Shown one piece after another: positions 1-5,649 of a DNA stretch of 6,149 nucleotides. The translations under genes and the position numbers were made by a program. The notes below the pieces were generated by a model. It was not told the DNA's origin. It ran no database searches and saw only the letters and a list, made by a program, of their open reading frames with translations. Location of the stretch: positions 1 to 6,149 of the forward strand of contig CANIRI010000152.1 in the NCBI GenBank assembly GCA_947469815.1, written 5' to 3'. Source of the stretch: Comamonadaceae bacterium. Its GTDB lineage: Bacteria; Pseudomonadota; Gammaproteobacteria; Burkholderiales; Burkholderiaceae_C. The number at the start of each line of letters is the position of its first letter. Within the stretch, counting starts at the first letter, position 1.

Positions 1-941
1 ATATCGATATTGCCGCCGCTGAGAATCACGCCCACGCGCTGGCCCTGCAGTTGCGGGCCCATCGCCCGCACAGCCGCCAACCCCAGACAACCGGTGGGCT
101 CCACCACCAGCTTCAAATACGCGGCCATGAAGCGCATGCCCTCCACCAACTGCGCGTCGGAGGCGGTGACGATGGCGTGCACATGGCGCTGGATGATGGG
201 AAAGGTCAGCCGCCCGACCTGCTGGGTTTGCGCGCCATCGGCAATCGTCACCGGCACAGGAATCTGCACCCGTTGCCCGCTTTGTATCGACTGCTGCACG
301 TCGTTACCCGCTTCGGGCTCCACGCCATACACGCGGCACTGCGGCGCGAGCGCGTGGGCGCTGAGCGCCGACCCGGCGATCAAACCGCCACCGCCCACAC
401 ACACAAACAGCGCATCCAGCGGGCCGTGGTCTTGCAGCAACTCCAGCGCGGCCGTGCCCTGCCCGGCAATCACGTCGGCATGGTCAAAGGGCGGTATCAG
501 CGTCATGCCGCGCTCTTGCGCCAGGCGCTGGCCGATGGCTTCGCGGTCTTCGGTGTAGCGGTCGTAGAGCAGCACCTCCGCGCCATAGCCGCGCGTGGCC
601 TCGATCTTGGTGGCGGGCGCATCCTGCGGCATCACGATCACGGCGGGCATGCCGAGGATGCGGGCTGAGAGCGCCACCGCCTGCGCATGGTTGCCGGACG
701 AAAACGCGACTACGCCGCTACTGCGCTGCGCGGGTGTGAACTGCGACAAAGCATTGAAAGCACCGCGAAACTTGAACGCACCCATGCGCTGCAGGTTTTC
801 GCATTTCAAAAAAATCTGTGCGCCGACTTCCGCGTCCAGCATGCGCGAGCGCATCACCGGCGTGCGGTGGGCGTGTCCATGCAGGCGCTGGGCTGCGGCC
901 TGCACATCGGCGAAGGTGGGCAGCGCCAGATCAGCCGTCAT
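1..941 (-). CDS. Threo-3-hydroxy-L-aspartate ammonia-lyase-like PLP enzyme (C-terminus cut by window edge)
   Basis: Fold-type II PLP enzyme, expected to dehydrate and deaminate a beta-hydroxy amino acid to a 2-oxo acid plus ammonia (hydroxyaspartate to oxaloacetate in the closest family I recognise). 313 codons are visible from the ATG at 939-941; the frame runs open off the left edge, so probably only about ten residues are missing. The Schiff-base lysine is K57 in GAFKFRGA (54-61). SSGNHAQ (81-87) is the substrate-carboxylate loop, the glycine loop GGGGL (183-187) binds the PLP phosphate, and S308 in SGGN (308-311) should contact the pyridine nitrogen. E208 and D214 in VEPEAGND match the divalent-metal site of serine racemase-type enzymes. 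The IADGAQTQ (233-240) and VEPTGC (280-285) segments favour hydroxyaspartate ammonia-lyase over biosynthetic threonine deaminase, and no ACT regulatory domain fits in the remaining length. It is the last visible gene of the minus-strand unit, 30 nt after the previous stop. Serine racemase or threonine/serine dehydratase activity remains possible. Confidence 0.85.
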   Translation of the reverse strand, partial: MTADLALPTFADVQAAAQRLHGHAHRTPVMRSRMLDAEVGAQIFLKCENLQRMGAFKFRGAFNALSQFTPAQRSSGVVAFSSGNHAQAVALSARILGMPAVIVMPQDAPATKIEATRGYGAEVLLYDRYTEDREAIGQRLAQERGMTLIPPFDHADVIAGQGTAALELLQDHGPLDALFVCVGGGGLIAGSALSAHALAPQCRVYGVEPEAGNDVQQSIQSGQRVQIPVPVTIADGAQTQQVGRLTFPIIQRHVHAIVTASDAQLVEGMRFMAAYLKLVVEPTGCLGLAAVRAMGPQLQGQRVGVILSGGNID

Positions 942-971
942 GCGCTTCAGTCGGCAGCAAGCGGCGTGCCG

Positions 972-1967
972 CTAGGCCCACAAGGCCCGGGTAGCGGCTT
1001 GCCGCCAGACCGGGTCCGGGCCATAGGTTTTTTCCAGTGCGCGGCAGCTGTCCACCAGGCAAATCGCGCGCGGATCACGGCAGTCGCGCACCCGCGCCAG
1101 AATCACGCGCCAAGTGCGCGGCTCGGGCGGCAGCGAATCACGCAAACCGGCCACACACACCACCGCCGCGAAAGCGCGCCAGTAGTCTTGCAAGGCAGCG
1201 GGTAGCGCCTCGTCGTCGATAAATTGCAGCAGCACATTCAAGGCCTGGGCACTGATTACCAACTGCGCGGCCAAGGGTGCGCCGGTGGCTGCAAAAGCCT
1301 GTGCAGCCAAAGCGGACAAACGCTGCACCAACTGCGCATCGGGGACCAGCATGGCCACTGCCTGCTCAAACGTGGCTTCACGGGCCACCGCTTGCACAGC
1401 GTGGTCCCAGCTACGCCGGGACGGCGGTGCCGCATGCAGGCGGCGCAGGGCCGGTTCTGGATCGGCGCTGGGCCGCGCAGCTGCACGCACCCCGTCCGCT
1501 TTCGGCAGTGCCAGATGGCAACTCGCCCAATAGGCCAACGCATCCGCCAGCTCCTGGCGGTGGTGCGCCTGCACCGCGTAGGCGGTACGGATCAGGCCCG
1601 CAAAACCGGCACCGCCAGACCCGCGCAGCAGGGGCGGCAGCGTCTGGTACAGCATGTCGCCGGCGTCCTCATAAAACAACCACTGCCCCATCAGATTGCG
1701 GTATGGTGCCCAGGCTTGGGCTTTGCCGAGTTGGTCGGCCCAGGCATCGCCAGCGGGCCAGGTCGCGACCTCTGGCGCGGGCTGCAAACGTGCGTCCTGC
1801 TGCGCCGCAAAGTCCTTCAGCGCGGCCTCATCCGCACCCAGGCGGTCCAGCGCCAACAGACCGGCGCAGCGCTGGTTGGGGTGTGCGTCCCGGTCAAGCG
1901 GGCCAAACGCGGCACCGGTATCAAAAAAAGCCCGCAAAACCGGGTTGGTGGGTAGGTACTCGGCCAT
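972..1967 (-). CDS. Questin oxidase family (DUF4243) protein lacking the family's expected histidines
   Basis: 331-residue soluble protein with no signal peptide or membrane segment. I place it in the questin oxidase / DUF4243 family from LLALDRLGA (37-45), a WPAGDAW segment (70-76), GFAGLIRTAYAVQ (121-133), ELADALAYWA (139-148) and the C-terminal DPVWRQAATR stretch. The fungal namesake is an NADPH-dependent oxidase that opens an anthraquinone ring; bacterial members are mostly uncharacterised. As I recall the family pattern, conserved histidines occur in an N-terminal Asn-His, a Phe-His before LIR, a His-Ala-Val-Thr segment and a His-x-Ile-Lys segment. Here these positions read N31-Q32, F122-A123, Q235 and R300, so all four are lost although the scaffold is intact. 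The start ATG at 1965-1967 is preceded by a GAGG ribosome binding site lying in the 9-nt gap and the upstream stop, which suggests coupling to the SAF-domain gene. It could be a redirected enzyme or a non-catalytic partner. Confidence 0.75.
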   Translation of the reverse strand: MAEYLPTNPVLRAFFDTGAAFGPLDRDAHPNQRCAGLLALDRLGADEAALKDFAAQQDARLQPAPEVATWPAGDAWADQLGKAQAWAPYRNLMGQWLFYEDAGDMLYQTLPPLLRGSGGAGFAGLIRTAYAVQAHHRQELADALAYWASCHLALPKADGVRAAARPSADPEPALRRLHAAPPSRRSWDHAVQAVAREATFEQAVAMLVPDAQLVQRLSALAAQAFAATGAPLAAQLVISAQALNVLLQFIDDEALPAALQDYWRAFAAVVCVAGLRDSLPPEPRTWRVILARVRDCRDPRAICLVDSCRALEKTYGPDPVWRQAATRALWA

Positions 1968-1976
1968 GGCTCAGCC

Positions 1977-3335
1977 TCAGGCAGCACGCGCCAGCGGTGC
2001 AGCGAAATGGGCTTCCATCTCGCGGCGCAACTGGTAGGCGCGGGTGCTGGTGTCAATGGCCACATCGGCCCAGCTCAGCGACTGGCCCTGGCGCACCGGG
2101 CGAATGAGCTTGATGTCGTGCGCCAAGCCCAGCGGTACTCCGCCCAGCTTGCGTGAGGTTGCAGCGGGCAGCAACTTGCCCCACACGGTGTAACCGCCCT
2201 CGCCGTCCAGCATTTCGCCGGGCTGCAAATCGCGCTTGGCGGTAGCCACCACGTCGGCGTTCCAACCGGTGGCGACACCCGTAGGCTCACCGCGCAAAGC
2301 CACGCTGGCTACCGACATGCCGACTTCCAGGCCGATCAGATGCCAGCGCTTGTACAGCGTGAAGTAGCGCCCGCTCGGGTCGGTGTGCGCGTTGTATTCC
2401 TCAAAGCAGTTTTTGATGTAGTCGGTCTCGGCCTCCACCGTCACCCACACACCCATGCGGATGTCATACGGAATCTTGCGGCCGTTGGCCTCGAGCGAAG
2501 AGATCACCTCGACCATGCCTTTGCGCTCCAGCACCCCGCCCTCGCTGATAGGCCGGGTGACAAAGGGAATGTCTTCCACGCTGGCCGGCGGGTAGAGCAA
2601 ACCGTTGGACGGCACGCCCAGGCCCGTGGCGTTGGACACCGCACTGCTCTCAATCGATGGCTTGGAGCCATCCAGAAAGCTGTTGAACATTTTGGGGTTG
2701 AGCCCACCGCGCGCAGCCTGCTCGGGCGTCAAGCCGTAGTTGCCCCACACGGTATCCGGCGTGGACTGGTTGAAGTGCGGCAGCCATTTGTGGCCGCGCC
2801 CGGCTGCCACCACGGGGAAGCCGCAGGTGCGCGCCCAGTCCACCAGATCGCAAATCAGCGCAGGCTGGTCGCCGAATGCCAGCGAATACACCACGCCAGC
2901 TTGCTGCGCCTTGAGCGCCAGCAGCGGGCCGCAAAAAGCGTCGGCCTCAACGGTCACGTTGACCACATGCTTGCCGTGCGCAAACGCCTCCAGGCAGTGG
3001 TCGACCGCGGCGATGGGGTGGCCGGTGCATTCGACGATGACATCAATCGCCGGATGCGTCACCAGCGCGCGCCAGTCTTCACCGATATGCGTGCTGCCGT
3101 CTTTGATCGCGGCGTCCAAAGACGCGGCCTGCGTACGCTGCAGATCCCAACCCACGCGCGCCAAATTGGCGCGTGCGCCATCGGGCGAGAGGTCGGCAAT
3201 ACCGACCAAATGCACGCCGGGCGTGCGCGGAATTTGCGCCAGGTACATAGAGCCGAATTTGCCCGCGCCGATCAGGCCGATGCGGATCGGGCGGCCTTCC
3301 GCCTGGCGTTGCTGGAGTTTGGCAAACAGACTCAT
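1977..3335 (-). CDS. Homoserine-dehydrogenase-like NAD(P) oxidoreductase with C-terminal SAF domain (COG4091 type)
   Basis: 452-residue predicted cytoplasmic oxidoreductase. The N-terminus carries a Rossmann nucleotide-binding motif, GAGKFG (23-28), followed by a second beta strand ending in D48, which favours NAD over NADP. VECTG (100-104) sits where Gfo/Idh- and homoserine-dehydrogenase-like proteins line the cofactor pocket. The middle part contains GDQP (155-158) and an AAGRGHKW segment (177-184) typical of this protein type. The C-terminal part, roughly 363-430, looks like a SAF domain (AKRDLQPGEMLDGEGGYTVWGKL region), a small domain otherwise seen in sialic acid synthase, FlgA and antifreeze proteins. 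True homoserine dehydrogenases have no SAF domain and often an ACT domain, so a role in threonine or methionine synthesis should not be assumed. Its start codon overlaps the oxygenase stop as ATGA, a strong sign of coupled translation. The substrate is unknown; the family recurs in catabolic clusters for modified sugars and amino acids. Confidence 0.85.
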   Translation of the reverse strand: MSLFAKLQQRQAEGRPIRIGLIGAGKFGSMYLAQIPRTPGVHLVGIADLSPDGARANLARVGWDLQRTQAASLDAAIKDGSTHIGEDWRALVTHPAIDVIVECTGHPIAAVDHCLEAFAHGKHVVNVTVEADAFCGPLLALKAQQAGVVYSLAFGDQPALICDLVDWARTCGFPVVAAGRGHKWLPHFNQSTPDTVWGNYGLTPEQAARGGLNPKMFNSFLDGSKPSIESSAVSNATGLGVPSNGLLYPPASVEDIPFVTRPISEGGVLERKGMVEVISSLEANGRKIPYDIRMGVWVTVEAETDYIKNCFEEYNAHTDPSGRYFTLYKRWHLIGLEVGMSVASVALRGEPTGVATGWNADVVATAKRDLQPGEMLDGEGGYTVWGKLLPAATSRKLGGVPLGLAHDIKLIRPVRQGQSLSWADVAIDTSTRAYQLRREMEAHFAAPLARAA

Positions 3336-4213
3336 GCGGCGGCTTTCTGGTCGTCAAATGGAACCGTCGAAGTTTGCAAAGCGCTGCCGGGCATGCCGTC
3401 TTTCCAGGGCAGATCGACGGGATAGTCTTTCAGCAAGCAGTCATCGGGCAGGCATTCGATGGGGGTGAAGTCGCGGTGGGCGATGTACTCGGGGCGCTTG
3501 TGGCGGCGTATGTGGTTGCTCACCGCGCATAAGCTCAGGTACACGGCCACGCGGTTCCAGGGCGAAAGGTTGCTGGTGGATGCGTGCACCAGGCAGCTGT
3601 GGAACAAAATCATGGAACCGGCCGGGCCCTTGGGGCTGACGATGCCGCCGTTCTTGCCACCGGCGCGCTCGACCAGGGTGGTGATCAGTTCGTTGTCCAC
3701 GGTCCACAGCGGGTAGCTGGTGGTCGACAAGTCATGCTTGGCCGCGACCACGCCGCGCTTGTGGCTACCGGGTATGAACATCAGCGGGCCGTTGTGCTCG
3801 TTCACGTCGTCCAGAAAAATCGCCACGTTCATGGCCCGCTCAGTGGGCATCATGTCGTCGTTCAGCCAGGTGCCGTAATCCTGGTGCCACTGCCAGACGT
3901 CGCCCTCAAACGCCATCTTGCCGTTGATCTTGAACTGGTGCATGTAGAGCTTCTCGCCCAGCAGCGCTTCCACCGGCTCAACCATGCGCGGATGCCGCGC
4001 CAGCGTGCCGAATTCTTTGCTCACCATATGCGCGGCAAAGTTGGTGCGCACCGCGTCACGCCCTTTTTCCCGCACATTGAAGGCATCGCGCCGCTCGTAC
4101 AGCGCAGGCACTGCGTCGAGCAGGTTCTGGGTTTCTTGAGGGGAAAACAGGCTGGGGAAGAAAAGATAGCCGTCGCGGTCAAATTGTTCGAGTTGTTCGG
4201 GTGTGAGTTTCAT
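3332..4213 (-). CDS. PhyH-family Fe(II)/2-oxoglutarate oxygenase resembling ectoine hydroxylase
   Basis: 293-residue non-heme iron oxygenase, expected to hydroxylate a small molecule using O2 and 2-oxoglutarate and to release succinate and CO2. The iron-binding facial triad is visible: H110 and D112 in WHQD, and H210 in LVHAS. R221, eleven residues after the distal histidine, is the expected 2-oxoglutarate carboxylate ligand. The core NGPLMFIPGSHKRG (141-154) is characteristic of the EctD/PhyH group. Q93 (MHQFKIN) and W116 (six after H110) match positions that bind ectoine in EctD, but the EctD signature is altered (QDYGTWLNDDMMP instead of SDFETWHxEDGMP) and A223 occupies a position that I recall as asparagine in EctD. 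Ectoine is therefore an unlikely substrate. I chose the ATG at 4211-4213, which gives the family-typical MKLTPEQLEQFDRDGYLFF start and has GAGG at 4224-4227. An upstream in-frame ATG at 4345 would add 44 arginine-rich residues with no family resemblance. First gene of the unit. Confidence 0.88.
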   Translation of the reverse strand: MKLTPEQLEQFDRDGYLFFPSLFSPQETQNLLDAVPALYERRDAFNVREKGRDAVRTNFAAHMVSKEFGTLARHPRMVEPVEALLGEKLYMHQFKINGKMAFEGDVWQWHQDYGTWLNDDMMPTERAMNVAIFLDDVNEHNGPLMFIPGSHKRGVVAAKHDLSTTSYPLWTVDNELITTLVERAGGKNGGIVSPKGPAGSMILFHSCLVHASTSNLSPWNRVAVYLSLCAVSNHIRRHKRPEYIAHRDFTPIECLPDDCLLKDYPVDLPWKDGMPGSALQTSTVPFDDQKAAA

Positions 4214-4291
4214 GGTGGGTCTGCCTCGGTGGTTGGAGTTCAGCCTTGCAACCCAGACCTTGCGCCTGAAACGGGGTTGCTGACAGCCAAA

Positions 4292-4320
4292 CAGGCAGCC
4301 CATTGGTGCGGCACTGCCTG
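4292..4320. repeat. Inverted repeat, 7-bp arms, between the LTXXQ and oxygenase genes
   Basis: CAGGCAG (4292-4298) and CTGCCTG (4314-4320) are perfectly complementary across a 15-nt loop. On the minus strand the stem is followed by TTT and then GGCTG, so it is at best a weak terminator for the LTXXQ gene, whose stop lies 60 nt upstream. It also lies in the region that should hold the oxygenase promoter or leader, so an operator role is possible. I see no convincing -35/-10 pair in 4214-4379. Confidence 0.35.
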
Positions 4321-4379
4321 CATGAAGTGTACGAAATCGCCACACCCGAGCGGAGTTCGCCCCGCAACAGAAACTATTT

Positions 4380-4913
4380 TCAGCGCGTGCGTGAACGGCC
4401 CATCATGTGCCGCAGGGTCACCTGGTCAAAGGTTTTTTGCTGCGCTTCGGTCAAGGCGGCATAAAAAGTCTTGGTGGCTTCGCTGTGGCGGGCCAGGGCT
4501 TGTGCCATGCGCTGGCTGTGCTCTTCGTGCATGGACTGCATTTTGTCCAGGCGCTGCGGCGTGGTCAGCCCGGCCCAATCGGCCTTTTTCATATCGGGGC
4601 GGCCCATGGCCTCCACCGGTATGGTCGATTCCACCCAGTGGGCCCACGCGGCGTCCTGCTCCGCTGTGAGCGACAGCTGCTTTTTGATCGCCGTCAGACG
4701 GGACTTATGCATAGCGCCCATGCGCTCGCCGTCCATCATGTGGTGACAGCCCTGCGACTGCATCGCGTGCTTTGCGCCGGGCTTCGCCACCGCCTCGGCC
4801 TGGGCCTGCAAGCCCCACGAGCCGATAACCAAGGCCAGTGCCACGGGAAGCGACTGCCAGGCCTGCAAGGAACGGACGGGCCGCGAAGGTGAAAGTGTGG
4901 ATACCAAAGCCAT
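4380..4913 (-). CDS. Spy/CpxP-like LTXXQ-motif periplasmic protein with Cys/His/Met-rich segment
   Basis: 177-residue exported protein. A basic N-region (R11, R14) is followed by a hydrophobic core (about 22-35, LPVALALVIGSW) and a likely signal peptidase I site after AQA (37-39). The mature part is highly charged and predicted helical, as in the Spy/CpxP/ZraP/CnrX superfamily of periplasmic chaperones and stress or metal sensors. LTxxQ motifs appear at 82-86 (LTAEQ) and 154-158 (LTEAQ), with a third match at 116-120 (LTTPQ). Just after the signal peptide, residues 49-69 are rich in metal ligands (H49, M51, C56, H57, H58, M59, M60, M65, M68, H69), and the C-terminus carries RHMM. That suggests metal binding but does not prove it. 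The start is well supported by AGGAG seven nt upstream. It is divergent from the CHRD gene and lies 166 nt before the oxygenase gene on the same strand; a functional link to the latter is not evident. Confidence 0.82.
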   Translation of the reverse strand: MALVSTLSPSRPVRSLQAWQSLPVALALVIGSWGLQAQAEAVAKPGAKHAMQSQGCHHMMDGERMGAMHKSRLTAIKKQLSLTAEQDAAWAHWVESTIPVEAMGRPDMKKADWAGLTTPQRLDKMQSMHEEHSQRMAQALARHSEATKTFYAALTEAQQKTFDQVTLRHMMGRSRTR

Positions 4914-4919
4914 AGAAAA

Positions 4920-4924
4920 CTCCT
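4920..4924 (-). promoter_or_regulatory. Ribosome binding site of the LTXXQ gene
   Basis: Read on the minus strand this is AGGAG followed by six bases (TTTTCT) and the ATG at 4911-4913. It supports that start codon for the exported LTXXQ protein. Confidence 0.75.
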
Positions 4925-5091
4925 GAAAAAATGCGCATAGCGAACTGCCAGCGCCATCCCTTGAGGGTGCGCGCCTTCAGTAAACACTGTGTTGCGGCAA
5001 GTCAAAGTTCAGGCAAATGGGCTCCGCAAGGGTTTGGCCCCACAACGCCTCCCCAGCCCCACGAGCCGCTACATTGCAGTTCCCCCCAACC

Positions 5092-5097
5092 AAGGAG
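5092..5097 (+). promoter_or_regulatory. Ribosome binding site of the CHRD gene
   Basis: AAGGAG lies six nt before the ATG at 5104. It decides the start: the frame is also open from an ATG at 5017, but that one lacks such a site and would put 29 residues in front of a clean signal peptide. Confidence 0.8.
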
Positions 5098-5103
5098 TCA
5101 CCC

Positions 5104-5538
5104 ATGCAGTTAGTCAAATCCACCCTTCTCGTGTGCGCCAGTGCGCTGGTCTTTATGGCAAGCGGCGTGGGCCATGCCGATACGCTGAATTTAGGTGCCA
5201 CGCTATCTGGCGCGGCAGAGGTGCCCCCGGTGAACAGCGCCGGCATGGGCCAAATGCAAGCCGAGTTCGACAAGGCCACCAGCACATTCAGCTACACCTT
5301 GCGCTACAGCGGCCTGAGCGGGCCGGTGAAGGCCGCACATTTCCACGGCCCGGCTGAAGCGGGCAAGAACGCGGGCGTGGCCCTGGGTATCAGCAACGCA
5401 GGCGAAAGCCCCGTGCAGGGCCGCGCTGTGTTGACCGCCGCCCAAGCAGCGGACCTGCTGGCTGGCAAGTGGTACGTCAACCTGCACACCGCAGCCAACC
5501 CCGGCGGCGAGGTGCGCGGCCAGGTGATCGCCGAGTAG
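5104..5538 (+). CDS. Exported CHRD-domain protein
   Basis: 144-residue secreted or periplasmic protein. The signal peptide is clear: K5, a hydrophobic core at 7-20, and a cleavage site after GHA (23-25), leaving a mature protein of about 119 residues. Nearly all of the mature chain is one CHRD domain (named after chordin): LSGAAEVPPV (34-43) at its start, AHFHGPA (78-84) in the middle, and YVNLHTAANPGGEVRGQV (124-141) at its end. These three blocks are the family's hallmark. In bacteria such proteins are usually small, stand-alone and of unknown function; the H79/H81 pair and H128 are conserved in the family and could bind a metal, which is inference. It is transcribed away from the LTXXQ gene, and the two exported products may respond to a common envelope condition. 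A GC hairpin follows 12 nt after the stop. Confidence 0.88.
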   Translation: MQLVKSTLLVCASALVFMASGVGHADTLNLGATLSGAAEVPPVNSAGMGQMQAEFDKATSTFSYTLRYSGLSGPVKAAHFHGPAEAGKNAGVALGISNAGESPVQGRAVLTAAQAADLLAGKWYVNLHTAANPGGEVRGQVIAE

Positions 5539-5550
5539 CGCGCCCACATA

Positions 5551-5569
5551 CCGGCCCGGGCGGGGCCGG
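5551..5569 (+). terminator. GC-rich hairpin after the CHRD gene
   Basis: CCGGCCC, a five-base loop GGGCG, and GGGCCGG form a perfect 7-bp stem starting 12 nt after the CHRD stop codon. No T-run follows (ATACACCC), so it is not a textbook intrinsic terminator; it may stabilise the 3' end or act with other factors. Confidence 0.45.
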
Positions 5570-5639
5570 ATACACCCGCCCTGTCCTTTGCTGCCCCGGC
5601 TCGAATCTGCATTCATAATTGGCAACCTTTATACGATTT

Positions 5640-5643
5640 GGAG
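5640..5643 (+). promoter_or_regulatory. Ribosome binding site deciding the sensor-gene start
   Basis: GGAG abuts an ATG at 5644, which is too close for initiation, and lies six nt before a second in-frame ATG at 5650. The second ATG is therefore the likely start. A CATAAT hexamer at 5614-5619 could be a -10 box, but I find no matching -35. Confidence 0.55.
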
Positions 5644-5649
5644 ATGGCC

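Larger units (their letters stand above)
4914..5103. promoter_or_regulatory. Divergent intergenic region with short palindrome
   Basis: This 190-bp region must supply the promoters of both the LTXXQ gene (minus) and the CHRD gene (plus). The palindrome AACAC-T-GTGTT lies at 4983-4993. A minus-strand TTGACT at 5000-5005 could be a -35 box with the palindrome just downstream of it, but the hexamer 17 nt further on (TACTGA) is a poor -10, and TTTACT at 15 nt spacing is only slightly better. On the plus strand TACATT (5070-5075) is a possible -10 without a recognisable -35. The regulatory role is inferred from layout. Confidence 0.3.

Noticed and set aside
1..10. Perfect palindrome ATATCGATAT at the window edge
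   Set aside because: It lies inside the coding sequence for the conserved SGGN-Ile-Asp end of the ammonia-lyase and is explained by the codons there.
2340..3425. Long plus-strand open frame (361 codons) opposite the SAF-domain gene
   Set aside because: It is antisense to a gene with clear domain motifs, its composition is that of a GC-rich shadow frame, and no ribosome binding site or family resemblance is visible. The same applies to long plus-strand frames at 51-668, 1224-1955, 1277-2107 and 3584-4669.
3332..4213. Calling the oxygenase ectoine hydroxylase (ectD)
   Set aside because: The EctD signature is changed, a substrate-contacting asparagine appears replaced by A223, and no ectoine synthesis genes are visible.
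4214..4345. N-terminal extension of the oxygenase from an upstream in-frame ATG
   Set aside because: The extra 44 residues have no resemblance to PhyH proteins and are not a signal peptide, whereas the ATG at 4211-4213 gives a normal family N-terminus and length.
5017..5103. Upstream start for the CHRD protein
   Set aside because: The ATG at 5104 has AAGGAG six nt upstream and begins a clean signal peptide; the longer version would bury that signal behind 29 residues.
5614..5633. Promoter for the sensor gene from CATAAT or TTTATA hexamers
   Set aside because: No -35 element at acceptable spacing could be found for either hexamer, so I did not annotate a promoter.
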